Positions 54,615-63,684 of a stretch of 64,000 bases of DNA are shown here, piece by piece. The translations under genes and the position numbers were made by a program. Every line of letters begins with the position of its first letter. Within the stretch, counting starts at the first letter, position 1. The DNA is from Aquimarina latercula DSM 2041 (GTDB lineage Bacteria > Bacteroidota > Bacteroidia > Flavobacteriales > Flavobacteriaceae), in the NCBI RefSeq assembly GCF_000430645.1, contig NZ_AUMK01000012.1, positions 1-64,000 on the forward strand, read 5' to 3'. The notes below the pieces were generated by a model. The model worked only from the letters and a program-made list of their open reading frames with translations. It was not told where the DNA came from and did no database searches.

Positions 54615-55448
54615 TTAATATTTGCAAAATTCGTTAATGGCAACTGAAATATCTTCTTTGTAGAGTTGTCCGAAAACTTCTCTAAATGCATCATTTTTTA
54701 TATAGTTAGAGTAATTAAAAGCTAAAGAAAAATTTTCACACGCTTCCTTATTTTTTTGGAGTTTTTTCAAAACCGCACCTTTATGATAATAAGCTTCTGG
54801 GAATGTTTGATAGTACTTAATAGCTTTATTAATACTTTCTAAAGCTTCGTTATACTTTTCTATTTCATAAAGGCAAATACTTTTATACAAAAAAGTATCA
54901 ACATTTACCCAATCTTCTCCAGAGCTATTTACTTCTTCTTCTATATAAATGTCAAAATATTCTATAGCTTTTTTATATTCTTTCATTTGCCAATAGGTTT
55001 TTCCCAATAAAAAAAGTACGGGTTCTCCTCTAGCTGCTAAGCCTTTAACATTTGGATTGAATTTAATTAATTGATTAAAATCATTAATTGCTCCTTCATA
55101 ATCTCTTAAGTAATAAAGTCTAACAGCTCCCCTCCAGCCAATATGTACATTAGGATTATACTTAACTGCTTTATTCATGAATTCAAAATAATCAATATAA
55201 TCTCCTTCTTTTATTGACCAAGAAGATTTTTCGGACCAGACATCGCTTAAAGTCGAATCAATAGATATTACACTATCAAAATAAATTTTCTGAATTTCAG
55301 AGCCTTGTCTTACATAGTCATAAGATGCTCCTTTTTTTAATAAATAATTCATTTTAGATTTATCATTCTTTGGTTCCGAACAACAAAGCAGAAAGAATGA
55401 CAAAACAAATGTGACTAATATGTTTATATTATGAGAGTTACGAATCAT
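54615..55448 (-). CDS. TPR-repeat lipoprotein in the RiPP operon
   Basis: A 277-aa protein with a lipoprotein signal (lipobox LLCC) and about five TPR units (GWRGAVRLYYLRDYEGAINDF, KYNEALESINKAIKYYQTFPEAYYHKGAVLKKL). Its start codon overlaps the preceding gene's stop by 4 bp (ATGA type), indicating translational coupling. It might scaffold an envelope complex or confer immunity to the exported peptide. No family more specific than TPR was recognised. Confidence 0.8.
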   Translation of the reverse strand: MIRNSHNINILVTFVLSFFLLCCSEPKNDKSKMNYLLKKGASYDYVRQGSEIQKIYFDSVISIDSTLSDVWSEKSSWSIKEGDYIDYFEFMNKAVKYNPNVHIGWRGAVRLYYLRDYEGAINDFNQLIKFNPNVKGLAARGEPVLFLLGKTYWQMKEYKKAIEYFDIYIEEEVNSSGEDWVNVDTFLYKSICLYEIEKYNEALESINKAIKYYQTFPEAYYHKGAVLKKLQKNKEACENFSLAFNYSNYIKNDAFREVFGQLYKEDISVAINEFCKY

Positions 55449-56521
55449 GGCAGTATTTCTTTTATTTGACCATTCTTAATTTTAAAAGTAAGGTGTTTAT
55501 AGGTGTCAATAACTTCTTTTCTATAAGAACTATTAGGAATCCATTCTTTAAGGTCTTTAGTCAATAAGAATAACTGCGAAACTATTTCCGGATTAAACTT
55601 AACTTCTTTAAAATGAACATCAGTCTCTTGTATACTATACCTCCCTGTTTTTCCATTACAGTTAACTACAAACCTTATTCGGACATAACCGTTTTGTGAT
55701 GAGTCAATTGGGGATGAATATTTTTCTAAGAAATACTCACTTAAAAATCTCTTACCCCCTTTATATCTTGTACCTCTATTTCCATAATAGTATTCTCCAA
55801 TTTGATGCTCATTGCAAATTGAAAAAGACGAATCACTATCTATACCTCTTTTATTCCTTCTAGTTGATATTAATCGTTTTTGGTAACTATAAAAAGAATC
55901 ATTGCTAATAAATGATAATTCTTTTTCAGTTAATTTTGTTAGTTGGTATATTCTAAGATATTTTTTTCCTTCCTGTATTAAAAACTTATATCCATGGTAG
56001 GATAAGGTATCTATATCATATTTTTCATTTTCTAAAAAAAAATCATTCCCATTAAGAATATATTTACGGCTTAACAACCATTTATTAGTATCAAAAGTGT
56101 TTTCAATAATAAAATCTATAGATTCTTTAGATTTATTAATTTTTTCTTCCCAAACATTCTCGTATAAATCGTTAAATGATTTGATTTTAGGAACTTTAAT
56201 CGCTTTGTGAAATAATAATGTTATGTTTGTGTCTTTGACAGATCTATACATTAAGGTGTTATTCTTTTTATAATTTAATAAAAAATTATTCCCCTTTATC
56301 TTTAGAGTATCAATTGACGAAAACGATATTTCTTTTTTTGAATTTATATTTAATAGTTTCTTTTGGGAATAATTTAAAATTATTGGGTTGGGGAATTCTA
56401 TTGCGTCTTTATAATAAGATCCGGCACCCATCCATATTTCGTAAGATTTTTTTTTATCACTACAATTTAAACATAAATAACTCAAGACTAACGGGAAAAA
56501 ATAATATTTTAATCTTTTCAT
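55445..56521 (-). CDS. Lipoprotein with TonB C-terminal-like tail in the RiPP operon
   Basis: A 358-aa protein with a lipobox LCLNC. Its first 210 residues are beta-rich and unrecognised (DSLSYHGYKFLIQEGKKYLRIYQL). The C-terminal 110 residues (YVRIRFVVNCNGKTGRYSIQETD ... EWIPNSSYRKEVIDTYKHLTFKIKNGQIKEILP) have the look of Bacteroidota TonB-like C-terminal domains, including the VNCNGKTG block. Both its ends overlap neighbouring genes by 4 bp, tying it to the modifying enzymes. An outer-membrane role in peptide response or immunity is a guess. Confidence 0.75.
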   Translation of the reverse strand: MKRLKYYFFPLVLSYLCLNCSDKKKSYEIWMGAGSYYKDAIEFPNPIILNYSQKKLLNINSKKEISFSSIDTLKIKGNNFLLNYKKNNTLMYRSVKDTNITLLFHKAIKVPKIKSFNDLYENVWEEKINKSKESIDFIIENTFDTNKWLLSRKYILNGNDFFLENEKYDIDTLSYHGYKFLIQEGKKYLRIYQLTKLTEKELSFISNDSFYSYQKRLISTRRNKRGIDSDSSFSICNEHQIGEYYYGNRGTRYKGGKRFLSEYFLEKYSSPIDSSQNGYVRIRFVVNCNGKTGRYSIQETDVHFKEVKFNPEIVSQLFLLTKDLKEWIPNSSYRKEVIDTYKHLTFKIKNGQIKEILP

Positions 56522-57777
56522 TTTGGTAATTCGTTTATTTCTTTAAACTTTAGGTAAGAGTAAACAAATGGTTGATTAGAAAAATCATATCGGTAAAAAA
56601 TATCGGTATTTGAGGAAAGGATTTCATAACAACTTTCATCGAGATAAGTATAAATTTCCTGACCTTCCTTTGTTAAAACTTCTTCAAACTTAATTTTCTC
56701 TATTCCAGTTCTAAATCTTGTACCTTTAATTGCAAGTCGCCCCAGTAATTCATTCTTAATCTCAGTATCAAAACTATAGTTTCTAAAAACTTTAGTTAAT
56801 ACTCTAACACCTGTGCTTACTGTATATAAACCGTGAAATGCATCGTAGAAGCCTCTAACTTCATGTCCGCTTTTATCTATATGTATCAAATCTCTTAGTG
56901 GAGTACTAGGATTAATATTAATGTATTCTTTTAGATTTGACGTAATAGCATTAAAAACATTATGTGAACATTGATGTACAACTTCATCTAAAAAAAATGT
57001 TTCATTACTGTTACTTTCTACACTAAAAAATGAAGTGCCATGAATATTTTTAGTCACAAAACCTCTCATAAATGGATTATTAAAACAGAATATCTTCTTA
57101 GTAGATTGAAGATACTTTTGATACTGATCTGGGGCAATTTCTTTTAGTATAGAAAACGACTTTTCCAGTCTATTTTTAATTAGAAGAGCCTCTTTTTTTA
57201 AAGTTTTTAAGTAGTCATACTGATCATTATATTGTTCTCTATAATTCGGAATAGAATTGTATTTGATTATTGAATTTCGTTCAATAATTTCCCAACCATC
57301 AAGAATTTCAGTGTAGATAGGATTAGAGTAAACACAAAGCTCAATACCAGGTGCTGAATCTAAAAACAATAAATTTTCAAATTCAAAACAAATCATTTCT
57401 TTTTCTTTGGAAAAGAGACTGATTTCACTTCTTTCTTTGTCCCATTTTAACAGCAACTTTTTTTCTTTTAAATCTTTGATTTTAAGATATCCAAGTTTAG
57501 GTAAATAAATAACCCCAAATTTATCTACAAATACTGTTATTTCAGAGGGTCTCTTATCTTGATGTATATAACCAAATAGAATTTGTTCCAAAGTCATTTT
57601 GGTATGATTACCAGTGAAGAAACCAAATAATAATGGTTCTAAAAACACATTGTCATCATGAAAATCAAGAAGATCAAATAGTTTTTGAATTTTTTTATAT
57701 ATAAGAGTTCTAATACTATCACTTAACTCATTTTGTCCCTTATTAAAATGGTAATCGAGAACTTCTTTTTTACTCAT
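56518..57777 (-). CDS. Divergent HExxH-type peptide hydroxylase candidate
   Basis: A 419-aa protein. The central part reads HGTSFFSVES ... FFLDEVVHQCSHNVFNAI, then GHEVRGFYDAFHGLYTVSTGVRVLTKVF. This order matches the Fe(II)/2-oxoglutarate HExxH-type peptide beta-hydroxylases of RiPP clusters: an HxxxH pair (His268, His272), a further His (His315) and an Arg (Arg308). Here, however, the Glu of HExxH is Gln269. No other family was recognised. The gene overlaps both neighbours by 4 bp, placing it between the aldo/keto reductase and the lipoprotein. Hydroxylation of a precursor peptide residue is inferred. The loss of Glu is unusual and could alter or abolish activity. Confidence 0.6.
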   Translation of the reverse strand: MSKKEVLDYHFNKGQNELSDSIRTLIYKKIQKLFDLLDFHDDNVFLEPLLFGFFTGNHTKMTLEQILFGYIHQDKRPSEITVFVDKFGVIYLPKLGYLKIKDLKEKKLLLKWDKERSEISLFSKEKEMICFEFENLLFLDSAPGIELCVYSNPIYTEILDGWEIIERNSIIKYNSIPNYREQYNDQYDYLKTLKKEALLIKNRLEKSFSILKEIAPDQYQKYLQSTKKIFCFNNPFMRGFVTKNIHGTSFFSVESNSNETFFLDEVVHQCSHNVFNAITSNLKEYININPSTPLRDLIHIDKSGHEVRGFYDAFHGLYTVSTGVRVLTKVFRNYSFDTEIKNELLGRLAIKGTRFRTGIEKIKFEEVLTKEGQEIYTYLDESCYEILSSNTDIFYRYDFSNQPFVYSYLKFKEINELPK

Positions 57778-59048
57778 GATTCATTAATTTTTCTTAATTG
57801 ATCAATGTACTTTATATTTTTCATTCCCACTAAAACATGATTTATTCCAGATTTATTAAAGTAATAGTCTAATGCTATTTCGGTCAATGGTTTTGTTGTG
57901 TTTGCAGAAATTATTTTTCTGTTGATTAAATCATTCTTTAACCTCAATGCGTTTTCGGTTAATTGTTTTTTAGTATATGTATACCAATGTGTTCTGAGTT
58001 CATTAAGCAAAATTAATACAGGTTTGTCAATTTTTTCTTGATATAAAACATTTATAAATGGTATCAAGTGCTGATTAATTGCAACATCTAAAGCTTCAGG
58101 ATTGGCAATTATTTTTCTATTTTCAACAAAGAATTTAATAGGGGCAAAAGAAAATATATAAGACTTTTCTTTACTGATCTTATTTAATTGAATTTGTAAA
58201 ACATCTATAAAATTTCTGAATAATTTTTCCTCTATATTAGGATTTAATTTTTTTATTTCTTCATCATAGGTAGCTAATCTTACAACAGTATTATTGAATG
58301 TTGTATTTAGAGGCCTGTTGGTAACCGAAATCATTTTATTTTTATGGATAAGTTCTAGTAGAGATTTAGTATTAAATTTTTTCTGACTTGCATCAGTTTC
58401 ATTGAGATTATAAGGAAATTGTATGAATTTAAGATTTCCGTCTACTTTCTTTTCTGTCAATAAGTCCATTATTTTTTGTAAATCTACAAACTTATTGTTT
58501 TCTGGTAATGCAAAAGTATTTGAACTAATACCTAAGTATCTAATAATCCCTTTTTGGACTAAAGTATTCAAAAACTCTATTGCTGAAACGATATCATCAT
58601 ATATTTGAGGCTCTTTATTTAAATCTAAAAAATAACGCTCTACACTATGAAGCATAAAACAATCTATATAATCCCTCCCCAATCTTTTAAGTGAAGTTTC
58701 AATTTGAGACAAAAGGTATTTTGGATCTATGGAATAATACGAATTCTTGCCAGTTTCAAGATAGTTAAGTTGATTCTTTGATTTTACTTCATGGAAATAT
58801 TGCGTATTGACACCACCAATGTATCCCGCTTTGGTTATAATAAAACTTTTGCTCGAAATATCTTTTCTTTTCTCAAATAAATTGCCGATAAGTTTCTCTG
58901 ATAATCCATTTGAATAATTGGAAGCTGTATCAATAAGATTTATGCCATTATCGATGGCATATTCTAAAGCTTTCCAGTGTTCAATATTTTTTAAAGACAT
59001 CCTATAGGTGCCAATACCTAGTCGCGATATTTCGTTCAGTGAAATCAT
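57774..59048 (-). CDS. Aldo/keto reductase with long C-terminal extension
   Basis: A 424-aa protein whose first 340 residues form an aldo/keto reductase barrel. The catalytic tetrad is visible: Asp40 and Tyr45 (DTASNYSNG), Lys73 (ITKAGYIG) and His134 (CFMLHSVE). The GMKNIKYIDQL segment near the C-terminus is the late cofactor-binding region, displaced by an insertion of about 90 residues (roughly 250-345) relative to ordinary AKRs of about 320 residues. It is first in the five-gene operon and overlaps the next gene by 4 bp. In this setting it may reduce or oxidise a modified peptide side chain; the direction and substrate are unknown. Confidence 0.88.
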   Translation of the reverse strand: MISLNEISRLGIGTYRMSLKNIEHWKALEYAIDNGINLIDTASNYSNGLSEKLIGNLFEKRKDISSKSFIITKAGYIGGVNTQYFHEVKSKNQLNYLETGKNSYYSIDPKYLLSQIETSLKRLGRDYIDCFMLHSVERYFLDLNKEPQIYDDIVSAIEFLNTLVQKGIIRYLGISSNTFALPENNKFVDLQKIMDLLTEKKVDGNLKFIQFPYNLNETDASQKKFNTKSLLELIHKNKMISVTNRPLNTTFNNTVVRLATYDEEIKKLNPNIEEKLFRNFIDVLQIQLNKISKEKSYIFSFAPIKFFVENRKIIANPEALDVAINQHLIPFINVLYQEKIDKPVLILLNELRTHWYTYTKKQLTENALRLKNDLINRKIISANTTKPLTEIALDYYFNKSGINHVLVGMKNIKYIDQLRKINES

Positions 59049-59073
59049 TCATACTTATTTTATTCAAAACATA

Positions 59074-59100
59074 CAAAAGTAATATTTTATTCTATTTTTG
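59074..59100. promoter_or_regulatory. Divergent promoters of the RiPP operons
   Basis: Within the 69-bp gap between the reductase and exporter genes there are two perfect -7 elements. One is TACTTTTG on the minus strand (59081 to 59074) for the modifying operon; the other is TATTTTTG on the plus strand (59093-59100) for the exporter. They are 11 bp apart and so are likely to be coordinately controlled. Matching -33 elements are not clear. Confidence 0.55.
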
Positions 59101-59117
59101 CCTCACATATTTTAACC

Positions 59118-61322
59118 ATGCTAAAAAAGAAGTTTCCATTTTATAAACAATACGATAATACAGACTGTGGACCCGCTTGTTTACGAATTATTGCTAAATA
59201 TTATGGTAAAGTGTTTTCTCCGCAATATTTGAGAGAACTTTGTCATATAACGCGAGAAGGTGTCACAGTAATGGGCATTTCTGATGCTGCAGAGGTAATT
59301 GGTTTTAGATCATTACCTGTTAATGTAACCTGGGATTCTTTAGAAAAGGAAGTGCCGTTACCCTGTATTGCACATTGGAAGCAACGTCATTTTGTGGTTG
59401 TTTATAAGGTAGAGAAAGACAAAGTATACATTTCAGATCCAAATTTCGGTCTTTTGAATTATTCTCGGGAGCAGTTCATTAAAGCTTGGCAGAATACAAA
59501 ATATTTAGAAAAAGATGATGAAGGTTTGCTTATTTTATTGGAGCCGACACCAGAATTTCATAGCAATTCTGATGTCAAAGAAAAGCAAATAGGGTTTAAA
59601 TCTCTCATCCCTTATTTGACCAATTATAAAAAGTATTATTTTCAATTAATTGCAGGATTAGTTGTAGGAAGTGTAATTCAAATAATTTTACCATTCTTAA
59701 CCCAATCCATTGTAGATCGTGGAATTAATTACAGAGATCTTAATTTTATTTACATCATATTAATAGCTCAATTAACCCTGTTCCTTTCGCAAACTAGTGT
59801 TAATATTATTAGAAGTTGGCTTTTAGTATATACCGGGTCAAAAATAAATATTGCTTTAACGGCCGATTTTTTGGTTAAATTATTAAAACTTCCAGTATCA
59901 TTTTTTAGTTCGAAAATCTCTAGTGACATTTTACAAAGGGTTCAGGATTCATCAAGGATAGAAAATTTTTTATCAAGTTCTCCAAATACTGTATTTTCAG
60001 TATTCAACATGATCATTTTTTCAGTTATTCTTTTTTATTATAGTCCCATTATTTTCTTAATTTTTCTGCTTGGTGCTAGTCTTTATCTTCTTTGGATATT
60101 TCTTTTTATGAAAAAAAGAGCAGAAATAGACCATAAAAGATTTCAAGAATCATCAGGAGGTTCTTTCAATTTGTTGCAAATTGTGGATGGTATTCAAGAA
60201 ATAAAAATTAATAACTCAGAAAAAAGAAGAAGATGGGATTGGGAAGAACAAAGAATAAAATTGTACAAAACTTCTATAAAAAGTTTGAAACTAGCTCAAA
60301 TACAAAACAATGGAGCAAGTTTTTTTAATGAATTAAAAAACATAATAATATCATATGTAGCGGCAGTATCAGTAATTGAGGGGTCTATGACATTAGGTAT
60401 GATGCTGGCTGTGCAATATATCATAGGTCAAATTAATGCACCATTAATAGGGTTAGTGCAGTTTTTTAAAGATATGCAGGATGCTAAAATTAGTCTTAAA
60501 AGGATTAATGAAGTACATGGGCTAGAGGATGAAAATAATTTAGAAATTTCACAAAAAAATATACCCACTGATGATATTACTCTGAATAAGATAAAATTTC
60601 AATATGGAGGAATTAGATCAAAAGTTATATTAGAAGATGTAAGTTTTCAGATTCCTAATGGAAAAGTTACGGCAGTGGTTGGAGCAAGTGGTAGTGGTAA
60701 GACTACTTTATTAAAACTACTACTTAAGCTTTATAACCCAACTTCAGGAACAATAAAAATAGGAGGAGCCAATATTGAAAATCTTGACACAAAAGAATGG
60801 AGAAGTAAGTGTGGTGTGGTTATGCAAGATGGTTTTATCTTTACTGATTCAATTGCACGTAATATAACGGAATCAAATTCCGAAGGACTTATTGATAAAG
60901 AGAGATTACAAAGAGCTGTTCAAATAGCTAATATAGAAGGTTTTGTTGAGTCACTTCCAGGAGGGTATAATACCAGGATTGGACCACCTGGAACTAGTGG
61001 AGTAAGTGTTAGTGGAGGACAGGCACAACGAATATTGATTGCTCGCGCTGTTTATAAAAATCCTGATATATTATTTTTTGATGAAGCCACATCGGCATTA
61101 GATGCTAATAATGAAAAAGTAATAATGGAGAATTTGGAAAGATTTTTTATGAATAGAACTGTTTTAATTATAGCCCACCGATTAAGTACTGTAAAAAATG
61201 CAGATCAAATTATTGTCTTGGACAAGGGAAGCGTTATTGAACAAGGAACTCATATAGAACTTACTAACCTAAGGGGTGTATATTATACGTTAGTGAAAAA
61301 TCAATTAGAATTAGGGAATTAG
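59118..61322 (+). CDS. C39-peptidase ABC exporter for double-glycine peptides
   Basis: A 734-aa peptide exporter. The N-terminal C39 cysteine protease domain (1-150) has Cys17 (NTDCGPACL), His91 (QRHFVVVY) and Asp107 (ISDPNFG), which cleave after Gly-Gly in leader peptides. The transmembrane domain spans about 165-450. The C-terminal ATPase has Walker A GASGSGKTT, signature VSGGQAQR and Walker B ILFFDEATS. This is a standard leader-removing, secreting ABC transporter. Downstream are the HlyD-type partner and the two GG precursor genes, so its substrate is very likely those peptides. Confidence 0.96.
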   Translation: MLKKKFPFYKQYDNTDCGPACLRIIAKYYGKVFSPQYLRELCHITREGVTVMGISDAAEVIGFRSLPVNVTWDSLEKEVPLPCIAHWKQRHFVVVYKVEKDKVYISDPNFGLLNYSREQFIKAWQNTKYLEKDDEGLLILLEPTPEFHSNSDVKEKQIGFKSLIPYLTNYKKYYFQLIAGLVVGSVIQIILPFLTQSIVDRGINYRDLNFIYIILIAQLTLFLSQTSVNIIRSWLLVYTGSKINIALTADFLVKLLKLPVSFFSSKISSDILQRVQDSSRIENFLSSSPNTVFSVFNMIIFSVILFYYSPIIFLIFLLGASLYLLWIFLFMKKRAEIDHKRFQESSGGSFNLLQIVDGIQEIKINNSEKRRRWDWEEQRIKLYKTSIKSLKLAQIQNNGASFFNELKNIIISYVAAVSVIEGSMTLGMMLAVQYIIGQINAPLIGLVQFFKDMQDAKISLKRINEVHGLEDENNLEISQKNIPTDDITLNKIKFQYGGIRSKVILEDVSFQIPNGKVTAVVGASGSGKTTLLKLLLKLYNPTSGTIKIGGANIENLDTKEWRSKCGVVMQDGFIFTDSIARNITESNSEGLIDKERLQRAVQIANIEGFVESLPGGYNTRIGPPGTSGVSVSGGQAQRILIARAVYKNPDILFFDEATSALDANNEKVIMENLERFFMNRTVLIIAHRLSTVKNADQIIVLDKGSVIEQGTHIELTNLRGVYYTLVKNQLELGN

Positions 61323-61324
61323 GT

Positions 61325-62635
61325 ATGTCTGGTAGGAAAATAAAGAAAATTGATCTGTTTGATAATAAAAGTGATTTTGTGAAAGAAGTATTATACAAAA
61401 CTCCCAATTGGATCATAACTTGGGGTAATACTATTTTTTTATTATTCATAGGACTATTACTATTATTAAGCTGGCTAATAAAATACCCCGATGTGATTTT
61501 AAGCGAAGCTATAATCACTTCTTCAAATCCTTCTATCAAAATTATTGCCCAAAATAATGGGAAAATACAACATCTTTTTATTTCCGAAAATGAAATTGCA
61601 AAGGAGAACAAATGGCTTTGTATAATAGAAAATACAGCAGATTATAAGGATGTACTTAAGTTGAAGGAATTTTTATTGCCAAAAAAAACATTGTTAAACG
61701 ATTCACTATTATTTAAAAGCGTGGAGAATTTAAAATACCCTAATCTTAATCTTGGAGAAATACAACAAAATTATAATGATTTTTTAAAAGCAGCCAAAGA
61801 ATACGGTAATTTTATTAAGAACAGACCGCAACTTGTTTCAAATGAGTATAATCAACAAAGGCTTAAGAAATATTACCTTTTAAAACAAGAATTATTTTCG
61901 CAAAAAAAGCTCGCTTCCAAAAAGCAAAAACTTTTACAAGAGGATTATGATAGAAACCTAATTCTATTCAAAAAAGGAGTAATTTCTAAAAAAGAACTTG
62001 AAAACAAAGAAATCACTCTTTTAGAACAGCAGCAAAGTCTTAAGAATATTGATTCTGAATTAGCTAGATTAGAAACTGAAGTAAATTTAGTTTTAAGAGA
62101 AGCTTCTGGGCTAAGCATGAATGATATAGAATTTGTTCTCGAATATCAGACTAACTTAGTAAATAGTTATTATGTATTGATCGAGACTATTGATAATTGG
62201 GAACAAAAATATGTTCTGAAATCTCCGATAGAGGGAAGGGTTAACTTTTTTAATTTTTGGAGCAAAAATCAATTTGTCAAACAAGGAGATAATTTTTCAA
62301 TAATTACGCCTATTACCCAAGACACTGTTTTTGCAAGGGTTAAAATACCTATACAAAATGCGGGAAAGATTAAAAAAGATCAACAAGTTCTCATCAAGTT
62401 AAATAGCTATCCGTTTGAGGAGTATGGTGTTATATTGGGTAAAATTAAACAAATTACCTCGGTCTCGGATAATAATTTTTACACAGGATATGTTTTGTTG
62501 GAAAATGGTTTAAGCACAACATATGATAAAGAATTAGAACTAAAAAATGAATTATTAGGTAATGCCGAAATCGTTACAGAAAACCTAAGATTGATTGAAA
62601 GATTTTTCTATAAAATTATAAAGCAAATAAAATAA
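61325..62635 (+). CDS. HlyD-family secretion adaptor
   Basis: A 436-aa membrane-fusion protein of the type paired with C39 exporters. It has one N-terminal membrane helix (IFLLFIGLLLLLSWLI, about 38-53), a barrel start (PSIKIIAQNNGKIQHLFISENE), a long coiled coil (about 170-260, LKKYYLLKQELFSQKKLASKK), and the returning barrel strands (LKSPIEGRVNFFNFW ... GDNFSIITPI). It starts 2 bp after the exporter gene. It would bridge the inner-membrane exporter to an outer-membrane channel, which is not encoded in the window. Confidence 0.93.
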   Translation: MSGRKIKKIDLFDNKSDFVKEVLYKTPNWIITWGNTIFLLFIGLLLLLSWLIKYPDVILSEAIITSSNPSIKIIAQNNGKIQHLFISENEIAKENKWLCIIENTADYKDVLKLKEFLLPKKTLLNDSLLFKSVENLKYPNLNLGEIQQNYNDFLKAAKEYGNFIKNRPQLVSNEYNQQRLKKYYLLKQELFSQKKLASKKQKLLQEDYDRNLILFKKGVISKKELENKEITLLEQQQSLKNIDSELARLETEVNLVLREASGLSMNDIEFVLEYQTNLVNSYYVLIETIDNWEQKYVLKSPIEGRVNFFNFWSKNQFVKQGDNFSIITPITQDTVFARVKIPIQNAGKIKKDQQVLIKLNSYPFEEYGVILGKIKQITSVSDNNFYTGYVLLENGLSTTYDKELELKNELLGNAEIVTENLRLIERFFYKIIKQIK

Positions 62636-62765
62636 ATCCTTTATAGTAACATTTTTTAGGAATAATACACTAATAAATGAGAAGAGGCGTAAATAATATA
62701 TTTTCTAAACAAAAATTATTATAATTGTGCCTTGAAATAATTATTTAACTTTTAAAAATTAAATT

Positions 62766-62927
62766 ATGAGTAGATTATCATTAGATGCTTTTAAAGCTAA
62801 AGCACAAACTAGTCAATCAGAAGAATTAGAAAATCTTACAGGTGGTATTTTAGGTGCCTGTCATCCTGGTGAAAAAAGCTGGTTCACCGAAATTATCGAA
62901 GAGATTTTGGATGATTTGAATAATTAG
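62766..62927 (+). CDS. RiPP precursor peptide 1 (double-glycine leader)
   Basis: A 53-aa peptide. The leader begins MSRLSLDAFKAKAQ, has an acidic end (EELENLTGG) and a Gly26-Gly27 cleavage site for a C39 peptidase. The predicted core starts ILGACHP and continues GEKSWFTEIIEEILDDLNN. The same 34 residues, through CHP, occur unchanged in precursor 2 with only synonymous codon differences. After that the sequences differ completely. The core includes a single Cys32 and His33 that are shared with precursor 2. No stop codon or frame problem was seen. A terminator follows at 62984. Confidence 0.9.
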   Translation: MSRLSLDAFKAKAQTSQSEELENLTGGILGACHPGEKSWFTEIIEEILDDLNN

Positions 62928-62983
62928 AAATATATTTTTCTAGTTCTACGGAATAGTTAGACAGTTGTCTACAATTAATTAAG

Positions 62984-63013
62984 TCCAGAGAAAAAAGTTT
63001 CTCTGGATTTTTT
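62984..63013 (+). terminator. Terminator after precursor gene 1
   Basis: A perfect 10-bp stem, TCCAGAGAAA (62984-62993) and TTTCTCTGGA (62998-63007), is followed by a T run. It shows that each precursor gene forms its own transcription unit. Confidence 0.8.
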
Positions 63014-63329
63014 GATCTTAAACATTATTATGATCCCTTGTTTGAGCTATTGTTAAAAATTTTTGAACTGAAAAAATACTTTTGCCCAGTTTATAATAAT
63101 GTTGTTCAGGAATAAGGTGCTAAAATAAAAAAATAAGATTATAATATCTCAGTAGAACTTAGGTGAAATTTAGTTGTTTTCAAAAAAATCTTAAAAAAAT
63201 TAAAATTTACAGGTAACATTCTTTAAGAATAAGACACTTATATAAAGCGAGCAATAATATTATTTTTTCTAATAAAATTTATTATCATTGCTACTTGAAA
63301 TAATTATTTTAACTTTTAAAAATTAAATT
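63014..63329. other. Region between the two precursor genes
   Basis: No gene is seen. The right 120 bp (63211-63329) are a diverged duplicate of the leader in front of precursor 1 (62645-62765): both contain GTAACATT, a run of TTATTATnATTG-like sequence and the end AACTTTTAAAAATTAAATT before the ATG. Conserved TAnnATTG elements at similar distances suggest duplicated promoters. Confidence 0.6.
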
Positions 63330-63512
63330 ATGAGTAGATTATCATTAGATGCTTTTAAAGCAAAAGCGCAAACTAGTCAATCAGAAGAATTAGAAAACCT
63401 TACAGGTGGAATTTTAGGTGCTTGTCACCCGTCGGATGCTGAGATGATAGCAGAAGGATATAGTAACCTTTTGCAAACTTTGCATGATAAAATAGAAGAT
63501 CTTCTTAAATAG
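63330..63512 (+). CDS. RiPP precursor peptide 2 (double-glycine leader)
   Basis: A 60-aa paralogue of precursor 1. The first 34 residues (through LTGGILGACHP) are identical, with seven synonymous codon differences and no amino acid change over them. The tail (SDAEMIAEGYSNLLQTLHDKIEDLLK) shares no similarity with that of precursor 1. That pattern means the GG site and the adjacent ILGACHP are under selection, while the tail varies freely, as is usual when one enzyme set modifies or exports many cores. A terminator follows. Confidence 0.9.
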   Translation: MSRLSLDAFKAKAQTSQSEELENLTGGILGACHPSDAEMIAEGYSNLLQTLHDKIEDLLK

Positions 63513-63529
63513 TAATATCCGTTATTTAA

Positions 63530-63566
63530 CAAAAGAAAAAGGAGGGATTCCTTCTTTTTTCTTTTG
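63530..63566 (+). terminator. Terminator after precursor gene 2
   Basis: AAAAGAAAAAGGAGG (from 63531) pairs, with a one-base bulge, with CCTTCTTTTTTCTTTT up to 63565. The right arm itself supplies the T-rich tail. Confidence 0.6.
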
Positions 63567-63684
63567 TAATAAGCTTTACCTCTTTTTAATTCACTACTCT
63601 GTAGAATATGGCGAGTTTCTGAAAGGTATAAAAAAAATTATTTGGTACTGAATCATAAGTAGATATTTTTTAAATTGATTTTAA

